From assembly GCA_914767715.1 (NCBI GenBank), contig OU612069.1, forward strand, positions 3,410,001 to 3,474,000: a stretch of 64,000 bases of DNA, written 5' to 3'. The position numbers and the translations under genes are program-made. Below, piece by piece: positions 1 to 12,300 of this stretch. The stretch is from Membranipora membranacea. Lineage: Eukaryota; Bryozoa; Gymnolaemata; Cheilostomatida; Membraniporidae. Each line of letters opens with the position of its first letter. Position 1 is the first letter of the stretch. The notes beneath the pieces are model-generated. The model worked only from the letters and a program-made list of their open reading frames with translations. It did no database searches and was not told the DNA's origin.

Positions 1-8
1 GAGCTTCT

Positions 9-3000
9 TTATTTTCTAAACATCTATATCGTTTGAATACAAAGTTGATATAATAAAGAACCAAGTTGGATTTCTTCTCCTCTAACCTCGTAAAAAGAAC
101 GTGGATGATGTACGAATATCCTGCAAGTACTATTGTAAGTACGTGGAAACTAATACATAAATATGTAATTTTATATTATGATATTTTTTCTAATTTTAGC
201 TGATAATACTTTACTTTTATAATTTACTTGATGAGATTATTTTCGATTTTCATAATTTAGATTTTTAGTTATCCAAGTATTTGATTTGTACTTCAGATTT
301 TTATTTCATTTCAATGGTTATTCATCCCATTGTCAAGTGATGCTGAGAGGAAACAATAGAAAAATCAACAGACATAATGCAACTTCCCGGCGAGCATTTA
401 GCCAGAATATACCGGTTATTTTATTACTTGTCGCGCTACCTTTTGATTAAATCCAATATTTTATAACTGCAGTCATATTTATCCTCATTACCCATAATTA
501 TATTTTAATATTGAAATTTAGACGATCATTTTTACTTTCAGAGTACGGGCAACCACATTTTCGCAACTCAACCACATGTTTAGGCCGAACTTTGCAAAAT
601 CACACATAATCAAGTTAATGATTGCTTAGGTGGATTCAGAAGTGGTCCATAAAGTTATTAGGCTGAGCCCACCAGACTTTTGCCCCTCTCCTGACGGCCC
701 CCCGTCGAGGGAAAGTCAGAGAACAATGCAGGATTTGCTGGAGTTGTCTGCTCATGGGTGTTATAAGTTAATCAAGGGGAGCACTAAAACTGCAATATCT
801 ATTGATATCTATTCATGCCACCTACTATTGCTCCAGGTATGAGAGTTTTCCAGTCAGACTCTGGGAAAAGTAGCCTCATGTTTGGGAAATACCCATGAGC
901 AGAGATATTCACTGCCAAGTAGTGAAGAAAATGTCAGCCAGAATTTCTTTCATTTTGAATAAGGGCGATCTTTCATGACATTGACAAAAGGTCATATAAT
1001 GTGTATTATTGGACCCTAGGCTATATGAAGTAAGATTAATGTGGAAGTAATGAGAGGAAAAATCCAAGCAAATCCTGCAAAGTGCGTAGACTATAAAGTT
1101 ATGAGTGCTATCTATTACACATTATACAATTTCACCATTACACATTACACAAAATAGAACCAAAATTTAACTTGTGTCAAAACAATCAAAGCGATAATTA
1201 TAGTATTAATATTTGAATTAGACATATATAATATAACAAACACAAGAAGTGTGCAGGTTGGGACCTTACACTCCTGTAATTAATACTAAAGTTACGGGAG
1301 TGTGCGTTATTCATCCCTCACACTATAGCTACATCACTACTTTAAGGTCACACTAAAAGTTTTGTTTGCTTGCTGGTAGTTGAACCAGGGTCTCTTTGGA
1401 AGTATCCAGTATATGTATACTTATATCAAACTGTACTGAGACGGAAACGCAGTTAAGACACATTGGCTTAAAAAGACACTTACAACTTTTATACATTGTT
1501 TCTTACCTCTTGGCCATGTGAAAAGAACTCTTAGGGTTAGGGTCTCTGCATCAAGCAAGACTTTAATCTGTTGAAGATCTCTCTGAGGTTTGGAGGCAGA
1601 CTTCAATATTTTTGTCAGTGCTGACATCAGTGTGTTAATGTCGATATCCAATAACTTACACATGAGAACGTCCACATTTGGATCTGAAATGAACCAAGTA
1701 AACTCAATCTGGAAAAAGGATAATCCAAAAGACGATAATCGCAAGATCCTTTGTGAACCGATTTCATAAGAAAGCTAGTCCCATTTTGCAGATCAATTTC
1801 TAGAAGATATTATATATTTTGAACCTTTTATATAAGCCAAGCGACCTTGGGTGGGGCTTCTTGAACTTGCAAGGTAACAGAGGTTTGAGATATAAGTGGT
1901 CTTAAAACGTCAAAATCCAGCATGTTACGGTTCCACATCTCAAAAATTTGATATTGCTATGCGGTACTTTTATAAAAGTTAGCAATGCGATGGACCGCAT
2001 TGGATAACATAATTTTGGGTATTTCATTGCAATGAGTCTAAATTTTGAGTTGCCCCCTCTCCCCGTCACAACAATCAATATTATGTCCAGTATAAGAAAT
2101 GTCTCACTTCACATACCTTGCTGTGATAAGCCGTCTACTTCTCGAGCCAACAAAATATCTGTAATTGTATAAATATGATTTGCAAGGATAGACAACCAAA
2201 TTCAACCTGACAACGCCTTAAATTTGAAATCAAAAATCAAAATGAAATCATTCAATTAACTTTTGAGATACTTTTTATTTGCAAGTGTTGCACATCACGA
2301 TTTAATTTCTATACGTAATGTCAATAAGGGACAACATGCACTGAGCTGAGCCAAATCAGAGGGAGGTTCAACTGCTGTAGTTGATAACCTAGAAATAGTT
2401 AACTAATATTCATGTGAATATTAGAAGCTTGGCTTGCATATTTCCACACCCTGTAGCTGGGTTGTTCCGTTTTGCTCACATTAAAAGTAGGTACTTTTCC
2501 AAATTGAGGCATGTTGTATCAAACTTGATCTTATCTATACAAGGGTTATAGCTGATTTGTCACTTTTGAGGTCAAACGAATTTCAAAATCAGATCTAAAT
2601 TGTAGTTTTGTCGAGACCTATTGCTGATAGCCTGATATCGTTGCAAATTCAAACAGTGGCCATTTGATTTAAGATGTAAGATGTAAGATGTATGTATGTT
2701 GAAATTTCATAGGAAATAATTTACATTGGCACTTGTTTCCTCCATAGTAGGCTGAAATTGAAGCAGAGAAAGTGAGAACTCACTTGGTGCCAAGCCAGAA
2801 TCGGGTCTTAGTCGTGATACCATACTGTCTATCTGTTGCACAGCTTCTGCATTCTCTCCCCCGCTAGATCGTAATCTCTGTACGATTCCAGGAGCGCTAT
2901 CATAAGGTGAGTCTAGAGGAATAAGTAAGCTAATTGTGAGATAATCACAACGTAAGTGTAAGTCTTTGTTGTGGAGACAGTTTCAGCATTAGAATACAGG

Positions 3001-5240
3001 TGTAATGCTGGGCTGGGACCCATGCTTCTCAAGCGGGGCCCTACACCCTTGCCCGCCAAAGTTTTGGCTACTCTTTATATCAAAGAGGCAGAGAGGGATC
3101 TTTTTACTGAATGTGCGATGTGTTTACCAAGCCTATTGCCGGAACATGTTGAAGTGGTTTTCTGATGTTCTGATATTTTGGAGAATGATGCATGTACTGT
3201 GATCGAAAGTTTGTCACATCCTGAGACAAGACATTTTTTGCTACATTACGAAGAAAGCTCTAATAATAATGACTAATAAGCCCGGATGCATATCCAAGTT
3301 ATTAAGCTTACCATGATTATTGGGAGAAGAATGAGCTACTGTTACAGCTCTCATTGGTGTTTCACTACCTTAAGAAGAAATCAATCATTATAAATCACGT
3401 AAGTATTTCCTACCAATACATGAGTTAGCATTCCCGGTAGCACATCGTATCTCATCGGACTGTCAGCAATACAGCTTTACAGTTACAATAGGGAAAGGGG
3501 AGGCAGTTAACAATAGGCCTGTCGCTATTGTAAACAGCTTACAATATGGTCAGTGTCCCAGGGTAGTTTTCACAGGGGGAGGCGGACAGTTTACAATACT
3601 ACACCGGTAGCCTTCAACTGGCTGTATCCATAGTTTCTCATTGTGAGAAGTGTATTTTTGTGTAGGGAGGGATAAATCGACTGATGAAATTTTATTAGGT
3701 TGACCAATCACGCCAAATGCTGTGCTTCTGAGACTTCCTTCATGTTGGAATAGACACACATCACATGCGACTTTGTTTGACTGTTCCGACATAAGTCAAA
3801 TGCATACAAATCCCAAATGATTACACTCACTATTGTTTTGCGGTTGTAGATTAAATTCATCAAGAGTCCTGCCTATGCTGAGTCCATCTGTGTCATCTGC
3901 AATAGTCAGACAAATTTTATACCAATATGCTTTGGTATTGGTTATATACGCACTGAAAACTGAAACTCAATTCAATAGCCAGCTGTGTCTCGAAGATCTG
4001 CAACCAGAATCTTTTGTAAGTTTAAAATTTTTATTCTTCATTATAGATTTTGACAGTGCAAAACTACGCAGTTTAACTGGATATTGACAGAAGATATCCT
4101 GCTCATGGTTGATTTAGATGGGGAAGGGGTAGACCAAATTTAATCCATATGCATGCATTCTGGGTCACTCCTGATCCACTGGTCACGCTGCAGCGGAAGG
4201 GAGCAACAGGAATGCAGGCAATTGGATTAAACTTGTTCTAGGGGAAGGGGTACGAAGCCTCTATCTTGTACATAATTTACTGGCAGACTGTTTACAAAGG
4301 CCTACAAATTATAATACTGTACACAGGACTACCGCGCCCGATGCATCTTTATTATTAGCTTTTATTAGTTATGGAGAAATTGATCAAAAGTACTAGAAGT
4401 TTGTAAAAGACTTGTGTAGAAGAGTCAACTACATAATTACTTGTACTAACCTCACACATGACAATTACTTTTTGACACTACACATAATCTCTGATTTTGT
4501 CAGGGTAAATATCTTGTATACTCTCAGCAGAAATAGAAGCTCGACTCTTAATGCTTAATTTTGAGGAATTGTAACGATCAAAATAATTTGTTGAAGTGAC
4601 AGTCCTACTAGGCCATGTTTGGCAGCCTGAAAAGTCATTAGGGCATATGAAATAAAACAGACTGTGAACCTAATTGCAGTAAAACTGCTGCCAAGTCTGA
4701 AAATTGGGATCATAGTGGATCATAGTGATTTATTGCCTCCCCTGACCACTATGATCCTCTATGATCCTTGTTAAAATAAACTAAAAATACTGATTGCTAT
4801 GTCCACAATTTTTCATTTTTTATTTTTTTTTGCCCTATGAAACTCACAATATTTGATTTACTGGGGTATTATATCCACTTTTCTAATAGGACTGACCCTT
4901 TAATACTTATACCGGTGTTTCTTTCCATCCAGTTAGGTTTGGGGTAACTCCAAATTAAGGTGACTATTGCAACAACCTAAGCGCTTACTTCCAACAGTTT
5001 AGTTTTTCTGATAACATATTCTCTATATGGAGCGGAACTCCGGCTTCTAGCGCTAAATTAAAACTCAGCTTATGAACAAGGTCATGTAAAAAAAGGTATG
5101 AAATAATTGCTCGCAAGATTTTCGGTATAGAATAAGTACCGGATTGTCAGATTAAAGAAAAGACATTAAAATAACATACCCAAATGCTGACCACCAACTG
5201 CTCCTTGTTCCTCATAGTTTTCATTTTCTGTGTCCGCCAT
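9..5240 (-). CDS. Gene A: eight-exon gene of unknown function sharing its first-exon peptide with gene B and the ETS gene
   Basis: Hand-built model, exons in transcript order: 5180-5240, 3831-3896, 3312-3368, 2784-2912, 2117-2158, 1507-1683, 87-120, 9-15. All introns are GT-AG and phases agree at every junction (mostly phase 1), giving about 190 residues. Exon 1 starts MADTENENYEEQGAVGGQ, closely like the start of gene B. The middle is Ser/Pro-rich and polar. Exon 6 encodes a helical-looking block beginning DPNVDVLMCKLLDID, the only part that looks like a folded domain; I do not recognise it. The last two small exons end YIIHVLFTRK and are weakly supported; the same motif recurs near 53.2 kb. 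The stop overlaps an AATAAA at the window edge, so the 3' end may lie outside. No function is proposed. Confidence 0.6.
4130..4240. mobile_element. MULE-like hairpin MITE with 10-bp target duplication
   Basis: Imperfect palindrome with ends TAGACCAAAT and AACTTGTTCTA, flanked on both sides by GGGGAAGGGG (4120-4129 and 4241-4250). The stem holds the motif TGCATTC and its complement. It lies in gene A intron 1. Same family as 5510-5615, 56950-57030 and 63542-63674. Confidence 0.75.
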
Positions 5241-5509
5241 TTTCCTGCCTTATACACTCTACCATAGGAATGAGCTCAGCTAAAAGCACATTTTATACAA
5301 TGTTGTAGTGCTTCAAATACCCTCATATCAATCTAATATCTAATTTCGGAAGGGATAAAAGGAGCAAGGATGAGAGTGACCTCCCCCTGCCGGATCACAT
5401 ACATGCATGTTTCTTAATGAGATACTGCTAGGCAACCACTTCCTTTCAATCAAAGATAAGACACCCAGTATTAAATGTATTTTTGTCACATTTTACCAAT
5501 GGATTGATG

Positions 5510-5615
5510 TTACTGTCTTGAGTCCATTTGCCTGCATTCATAGTTGCTCCTGATCTACTGATGACCAGTGAAAGGGAGCAGCTGGAATTCAGGCAACTGG
5601 ATTAAAGTTGATCTA
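5510..5615. mobile_element. Diverged copy of the MULE-like hairpin MITE
   Basis: Self-complementary block with TTTGCCTGCATTC at the left and CAGGCAACTGGATTAAAG at the right, matching the 4130 and 63542 elements. Its ends are eroded and I see no clear target duplication. It sits just upstream of gene A exon 1. Confidence 0.55.
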
Positions 5616-5692
5616 CAGTGACATATAATAGTTAATGGTTATTAAGTACTCGCCTTGATATTCGGGACCCATGTAAAAAAACGCAAAATGAT

Positions 5693-5945
5693 TATGAGAT
5701 GCACAATCAATCACTTGTCATGATAAGACAAATCCATAAGGTTTGTGTTAGTTTGAAGAGAGGTTATTATGTTGAAATTGGGCGGTTGCCAGTTTTTGTT
5801 AGTCATGGTAATAGGTCAGGGTTACCAGAGTTTTTCCTTATTCTCTTTACATCATCTGATCTCACAGTGGGATTCCTAAAAGAGAGAACCTTTGGCTGCC
5901 ATCTGTTTAGGTTGGTGACCAGGCAATTAGCTAGGTTTTGCCTGG
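5693..5945. repeat. Interspersed repeat, copy 1 of 2 (about 255 bp)
   Basis: Long near-identical match to 7189-7447, starting GAGATGCACAATCAATCACT in both copies and running through GGTGACCAGGCAATTAGCTAGG. It has short ORFs on the plus strand but no recognised protein. Family unknown. Confidence 0.7.
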
Positions 5946-6710
5946 ATTATTGTTATAGCTATTGTAGTGTCTTCCCATATTTGCAGGGGCGTATATTCTA
6001 AAAAATTTCACTCACTGACTTTTTAGAGATGAGCATAACGATCGGGCGCAGGCCGTAGGCGTGGCGGGGAGGGTGTGGGAGGGGCCTCCCACCACGGAAA
6101 TTTTTGCATATCGGTAGCAAAATAGTGCAAGCAGAGAGGTATTTCAATAGCTCACTGAGCTGTTGGGTACTTTCAGAAAACAACTCAATAGCAGTAGAAG
6201 ATTACGGTAAAAATGCTCCAGTTATAAATCACCCATTTTAAAAAAATCCGACCTTGACGGGATTTGAACCCACAACAATCTGATAAAACATGATTACAAA
6301 GCAGCAATCTACACACTGCGCTATTCAGCCACTCACAGATATCCGAGGGCCGTGAGTGGTAATATACGCCACTGCATATTTGGTATCATATTGAAGGTCT
6401 CGGTCTAATGAACATCACATGGCAACCTTTTGAATAGCCTATGGATACAGTTGAAAACATTAAGCATTACTAAAACAAAAATTTTCTCAACCTTTTCTCG
6501 AACACTAAGGTTGTCCCCTCGCCCTTATCGCCCTTCAATATATAATGAAAAAGAGGAGACAGCCTTATTGGTTGATAAAAGTTGAGAAAAATATTCAGTT
6601 CTTCTGTGTGCAAAGGCTATTCGAAATGTGGCCATGGTGCTCCTAATTAGACTGAGACCTTCAATATGATACCAAATACGGGGAGGCGCTACCATAGCTA
6701 TTGATAGATT
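5946..6710. mobile_element. Palindromic TIR element carrying a nested hAT-like insertion in its left arm
   Basis: The right end (about 6660-6710) contains GACCTTCAATATGATACCAA and GGGGAGGCGCTACCATAGCT. Its complement appears at the left end on both sides of the 5984-6374 insertion. A related element is at about 35680-36002. No coding capacity is seen. Outer boundaries are approximate. Confidence 0.6.
5984..6374. mobile_element. hAT-like MITE with 8-bp target duplication and internal tRNA-like sequence
   Basis: Ends CAGGGGCGTATATT and AATATACGCCACTG are inverted repeats with one mismatch. Both sides are flanked by CATATTTG (5976-5983 and 6375-6382). 8-bp duplications with CAG...CTG ends are typical of hAT transposons. 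Inside, on the minus strand, is a tRNA-like stretch (about 6250-6335) with an A-box-like TGGCTGAATAGCGCAGTG and a B-box-like GGTTCAAATCC. A second, longer copy is at 50887-51954. No transposase ORF. Confidence 0.8.
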
Positions 6711-6745
6711 TATAGATATTCACTATGTTTCCTTGCTACGAATGA

Positions 6746-6979
6746 TTATTCGCATCTTATATCGAAAGGATTTTTGCTGTCATGTGTGGTTTGGCTTGTT
6801 ATGTAATCATAACAGTAACACAATACACAATCGGATCCGGTTTGTGAAGGTGAATGACCAGCAATGCGTACGAAGTTGAAGAGCATAATTGTTTCCATGC
6901 TTCGAATTGGGGCTAAAATTGCATCAATGCGCATTCCTACGGAGCTATCCCACCAACAAATGCCTCCAATAGTCATCAT
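6746..6979 (-). other. Weak ORF of uncertain status
   Basis: A 77-codon minus-strand ORF with a possible splice acceptor just upstream (about 6989). The sequence is not low-complexity and is Cys-rich near its end (DCVLCYCYDY), so it could be a terminal exon of an unseen gene. I find no partner exon in matching phase and no recognisable family. Confidence 0.15.
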
Positions 6980-7188
6980 GAAGGAGTTCTAAAACACTTG
7001 TGGAGTAAAGTTACCATGCAAATAGAAATTAAAGATATTCTTAACAAAAATTATTACCTACATAGAACTAACCAGCAAGCCACAAGCATATGTTCCCATC
7101 CCTTATGATTAGTACTGTTCTGTTTTACTCACCCTAACTAGAAGTCACCACAGCTCCCTCACTGGTTAAACTGGTTTCCTTTGTTATG

Positions 7189-7447
7189 AGATGCACAATC
7201 AATCACTTGTCATGATAAGACAAATTGATCAGGTTTGTGGTGGTTTTGTGTTAGTTTGAAGAGAGTTTATTATGTTGAAATTGGGCAGTTGCCAGTTTTT
7301 ATTGGTCATGGTAATAGGTCAGGGTTACCACCGTTTTCCCTTATTCTCCTTACTGCATCTGATCTCACAGCGGGATTCCCAAAAGTTAGAACCTTGGGTG
7401 TTTTCACTGTAAGTTGGTGACCAGGCAATTAGCTAGGTGTTGCGCGG
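7189..7447. repeat. Interspersed repeat, copy 2 of 2
   Basis: Near-identical to 5693-5945, starting GAGATGCACAATCAATCACT. It carries a short insertion early on (extra GGTTTGTGGTG) and several substitutions. Confidence 0.7.
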
Positions 7448-7783
7448 ATAGATGGATATTAACTTTATTCCCACCATTAAATGCCTGCAAAGGCAAATAT
7501 AATCCTGGATGGCCATTGCTCAAAAAACCATTGTTCAAAATTGTAATAAGGTTGTCTAAAATTTCTAGGGGGGGAGGCAATTTGAGCGCCTAAAGGATAC
7601 ACAGAGGCTTGGATTTTAATGAAAATTAGTTGAATAACATCATGTTACATAAGAGCAGTCAGGTCCTAACTAAGCGCCAATGGCAGCTGATATTTTGCAA
7701 GGTATCAAGACAAGCTTTAGTTTCAACATTTATTTACCACATTGAAATAACGGCCAGCCACAAGCCTATGCTCCCAAAGGACC

Positions 7784-7929
7784 TAGTCAAGGGGCCTTTG
7801 CCTGCGTTTAGGATTTTGTGGCGCTCCACTATCAAACACCCAATGTTAGGGTTAATTCCTTGACTGGGGGTGGGTGTTTGATAGTGGAGCGCCACAAAAT
7901 CCCAAACGCAGGCAACGGCCCCTTGACTA
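7784..7929. mobile_element. MULE-like palindromic MITE with perfect 9-bp target duplication
   Basis: Arms of about 60 bp are nearly perfect inverted repeats with ends TAGTCAAGGGG and CCCCTTGACTA. The flanks are CAAAGGACC at 7775-7783 and at 7930-7938. A 9-bp duplication is characteristic of Mutator-like elements. It is inserted in a locally duplicated segment whose partner at about 7070-7130 lacks it. Confidence 0.85.
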
Positions 7930-7973
7930 CAAAGGACCATCCCTCACAATTAGTATTTCTCTGTTTTACTCAC

Positions 7974-8033
7974 CCTGACTAGAAGGCACACCCTCCTCTC
8001 TGCTAGTCTCCAGATAACCTATATCTCCACAGC
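7974..8033 (-). other. Candidate coding exon, with a decayed duplicate at about 7134-7170
   Basis: On the minus strand there is a CAG acceptor, an open phase-1 exon (CGDIGYLETSREEGVPSSQ) and a GTGAGT donor. A related segment at about 7134-7170 has the same donor (GTGAGTAAAAC) but a stop replaces Gln. No compatible first or last exon was found, so this may be a remnant. A minus-strand ATG at about 8303 with a GC-richer context is not in matching phase. Confidence 0.25.
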
Positions 8034-8698
8034 CTGAATCTATCTAAATTGGAGAAACAATAACAATTCATGATTTTGAAATATTTTGTGCCTAAATGGA
8101 GCCCTGGGGCTTGCAATGAGTCAAAGAAATATTTAGGGGGATCTCTTAGAACTCAGTTCCCACTAAATTCTGTGCTTAAAACAGTGTGAAAATGTTTATT
8201 TCTGACCAGATTTCAATCAGATTATCAATCATGCTATTACAGATCTATATATTTCTGCATAAATTCCCTGCGGCTGCATTGCGGCCATTTCGGCTGCGGT
8301 CGACCCAGAGAGAAGAGTTCTTTCAAAGAGAAAAAAACGTCTTCTTAGACCACTGGAAGGCAATGCCACAATTGTTGTGCTGTAGAGGTAGACTATGTCA
8401 CAAGGCTCTCCTGCAGGCACAATGGAGACGAATGTATGCCTCAACAGTTTGCATGTGTGTGAGAGACGGATTGGCCCGTGTACATAGCACAGTTTGGTTG
8501 GGTTGCTTCGAGTCTACTCTTCCTTGAGTAAGTAGGAAAACTATTTTATACCCAAGGTGGTAGGTGTGGTCATTCTCCCTGGTGTGGTGCACTCTCCACT
8601 TCTTTCAAGAGTTATAATGTTACTAAATATGATGGGAATATATGCAGTATTATGATTACAGATTATATAATTATTCTTATGGGCCTCTATTATAAAAG

Positions 8699-9193
8699 AC
8701 AGTTTTCTTAGCTCTTATTTATGCCTCAATTCGAAGTTGTCCTCTCTCAAGTTTGGTACTTTTAACCCACGTCGCATAGGAGAAACCTGCTGAAAGAGGG
8801 TTATATTGAAAACCGCTAATGTTAGGATAAAAATGATTTTTGATTCAGAGTCAGCACTATTGAAGACCCTTTCCGAATCGTTGGGGGCTTGAATGTTGAT
8901 AAATCTTAATTTTAGTGACGAAACTCATGAAAGATTCTGCCAAATTGTCCGCAAAACAGGCGGAAAATGCTAAAATTGACTATCCAAATACTGAAATTAT
9001 TTCCCAAACTATGTCTATATGAGTTTTCAATGTCGCAGATTCTGAATCAAATACAATTTTCATCCTATTATAAGCGGTGTTCAAGATAACCCTCTTTTCA
9101 GCACAATTTTCCTATGCGGCGTGGGTTAAAAGTATCAAACTGGAGAGAGGACAACTCCAAATTGAGGCTTAAATCAGAGCTCAGAAAACTGTC
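8699..9193. mobile_element. Long-TIR MITE, copy 1
   Basis: Ends GACAGTTTTCTTAGCTCT and AGAGCTCAGAAAACTGTC are inverted repeats extending about 150 bp inwards (AACCCACGTCGCATAGG against CCTATGCGGCGTGGGTT). It matches 46073-46584 over its length. Non-coding. Confidence 0.8.
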
Positions 9194-9350
9194 TATTATT
9201 CAAATCACAAGAGGGTTACTATACTCATTAATTTCAATATACATGTCACGACATGTTGGATATGATTTATGAATTATGCTGGTAAATCAGAGGTTTCAGA
9301 ATGCCACCAACAAGGACATAAACAAATGAATCGGGAACTGTGTATACGAG

Positions 9351-12300
9351 TCCGTGTCAAAATGCCATGGCCAAAATGACATTGGGACAAAATGCCAGTG
9401 ACATAATGCCATGGCCATTTAATATTTATTTCAACAGTCAGCGCAATTCAGTCAGTGAATGATCACATTTTAATTTGACTCTTTAGCTGATGCTTGTCTG
9501 GTTGACACAAGGCACCTGACTATTCAATATATGCAGTCGGTGACTGTGCACGTCTACACGGTACCCGGCCATAATGCCATGGTCAAAATGCCGTTGGGAC
9601 AAAATGCCGTTGCCATAATGCCAGTGCCATAATGCCATGGCCATAATGCCATAGGTCATAACACCACTGCACAATATACCAATGCCAAAATACCAGTTGT
9701 ATAAAACGCCAGTTGTGTCAAGATACCAGTGGATATAAAGCCAGATTGGACATAATACCATTTGGGACAACATACCATTTCCCAAAATACAATTGCCATA
9801 ATGCCAAAATATGTAACCAAAGGAGATCAAGCCACACTGTATTCTTATTGTGTTAGTTGTATTTATACAGCTGCGAGTTGCTTGTTGAGAGTAGGAGGTG
9901 GCTCAGCTGCTTAGAGCCGTCCCCTTCACTGTGCAAGTCATAAAGTTTCTTCGTTCACTTTCAATGATATCTGGGGTTTGTTGGGATCCACAAAGTGAGA
10001 GCTAGTGACTTGTAACAAATATTTCCCAACTATTCTTTAGAATAATATGACAATAACTTTGGATTATTACCAACTTTTTTTTTAAAGCCAAGTCTTAACT
10101 CATCGCTGCCCTAGGGACTCATGCTTACTAATGACATTGATAAGACTACGATGATTGAACATAGAGCAGGTTAACTCTGTATTTATTAGTTGTATAGAAT
10201 GTTACAGTTACAACTAACAGGAAGGAAAAAATCTGTACACCCAAAATGAACTTTCACGGTTAGGCCATGGCCAGCATATTCAGCAAAGTCATTTTATAGG
10301 GGTTTGTGACTCACAGGACGTACACAACTTGAATTTCATGTTGTAAATTTAGTATAAATGATGATGGATATGGATAAGTTTTTAACATCTCTTCCGACCA
10401 TATACACAATCAACAAAATTTGTTTTCCTACTCGAGGGTATGACAGCCAGTTTACAGAGCCGTTTCATCAAAATGTGGTGTTACTATGAAAGGCTTTTGT
10501 TTCTCTTAAATAGTTATGCGACAAAACTTCTTTTGATTCCATTTAAAAAGAATGTTGAGAATTTTTTATGTTCAATACAAAAATTTACTGGTTTAATTAT
10601 AAAATATAAATGATATATATATCATAAACCCCCAAAGTTGCCTTCCACCTGTAATGGACTGCATGAAATACACAGGACACAAAATTACGTCCTATTTACT
10701 ATGGAAAATCTAACAATAATCATTCAGAAAACACAAGCATCTAAGCTGTGTAATACACAGCAAAGAACTTGTGTGTGCTGCGCTCGCTGTCTACCGGCAC
10801 CTTTGGGCTCTTTGGCGGCTTTTTGGGAGATTTAGCTCCCCTTGAATTGACTTATTATTGGTGACATCAACATTGATTTGAATCCAGAAAACTATTTGGA
10901 CTTAGCTTCAAAAGACAATAGCAAGTTGAGTTAAAGCCAATATTTTTAAATTCTTATTTGATCCCCAACCAGAATTTGTGAAACCAAAGTATGTTTTTTA
11001 TATTATCTCATTATTGTTAAGAAATACAAATCCGAACATAAAAATGTGCACCTTAGATTTTGTCATTTCATATCAACAATTCCTTACGGATGAATGCAAC
11101 AAAAACAAATTAATGTGTCATTATAAGAAATTATACAATAACAAAATTGTTACAGAAATATCTGACACCAACTTTCATTGGAGAACTAAGCTCATGCATT
11201 GATAATGCCAACAACAAAATTAGTGCCAGAAAGCATCAACGTCCATACTATCAAGAAACCTTGGATGACTAAGCAGTATTATTTACACTCACCAAAGAGT
11301 GTACTAAGCTTCACAAAATAAGCAAATTGCAAGCATTCAATGGTTAGTTACAAACACCATAGAGGAAATTTAGAAATCATTGTAACAATCTGCATAAACA
11401 TCGCAAGAAAAGAACATTACAAAGCTCTGTATGGTAGGTGTTGTGGGATTACCAATAAAAGATTTACCATGAGTTTCGTAACAAGAAAATACCAGCTGTG
11501 TAAATTCATCTAGACCATGATGGTGATCAGAGCATTTCCGTAGCTGATAAATTTAATAATTTTTTTCATCAATGTTGGTAATAATCTGGCCGAAAGTCTT
11601 TGAATCAACGCAACTATACTTTCTAAATATTTTCCTAAAATTTATATACTCTTGTTGCAACTGAATTCTCTTATACTGAAGCTGAGGCCACTGTCAATCT
11701 GAAAGTCATTGAATATATCAACATGCAAGCGCTAAACGATAATAGTTAATCCCTGGCACCACTTATAACCTACTTAGCCAACCTGATGGTAAAAACCTTG
11801 ATTCTCTGAAGTGTTTGAAAATTGCTTGAGTAAAGCTGATTTTTGACAAGGAAGATGACAGTAGACGTAATAATTACAGGCCCATTTCAATTTTAAATTC
11901 AAAATCAAAGTTTCAGGAAAACTCCTCTCCACACAAATGAGAGAGTATTCGGGGTGAAAAGAATGACTCATTTAGCATTAGATGGACGCGCAGAACAACT
12001 GGTACATTCATACTCAATTCAAAATATTTTAAATATGACAAACCATGAATACAAAGCCTGATCCAACAAACTTGAATTTATCAAAACCAATGACAAGCGA
12101 GGAGAGAGGTCCTTGTTAAGCAATTGCATAGGCTTGTTCAAAAAGTTCATACCGGGAGTTTGAGCAGGGCCAGAGTGCAATCATGCTAGCCTTCATGACG
12201 CCGGTGATAGCATCAGACAAAACCAGTCAAAACCCTCCAAGCCAAGTTATAAAGTCGGGGAAATTTAAAGAGTCAATTAATTTGCCATAACCCACAGAGT

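Noticed and set aside
6250-6335. Possible tRNA gene on the minus strand
   Set aside because: A- and B-box-like motifs are present but the acceptor and anticodon stems do not pair; it is part of a repeat.
8229-8527. Overlapping ORFs in a slightly GC-richer patch, possible first exon MAAMQPQGIYAE
   Set aside because: The donor phase does not match the candidate exon at 7974-8033 and no conserved sequence is visible.
9483-9830. 115-codon minus-strand ORF rich in Trp, Tyr, Gly, Ile, with a near copy at 12672-12863
   Set aside because: It is only the translation of the ATGCC-type minisatellite in the foldback arms; repeated units stay open by chance.
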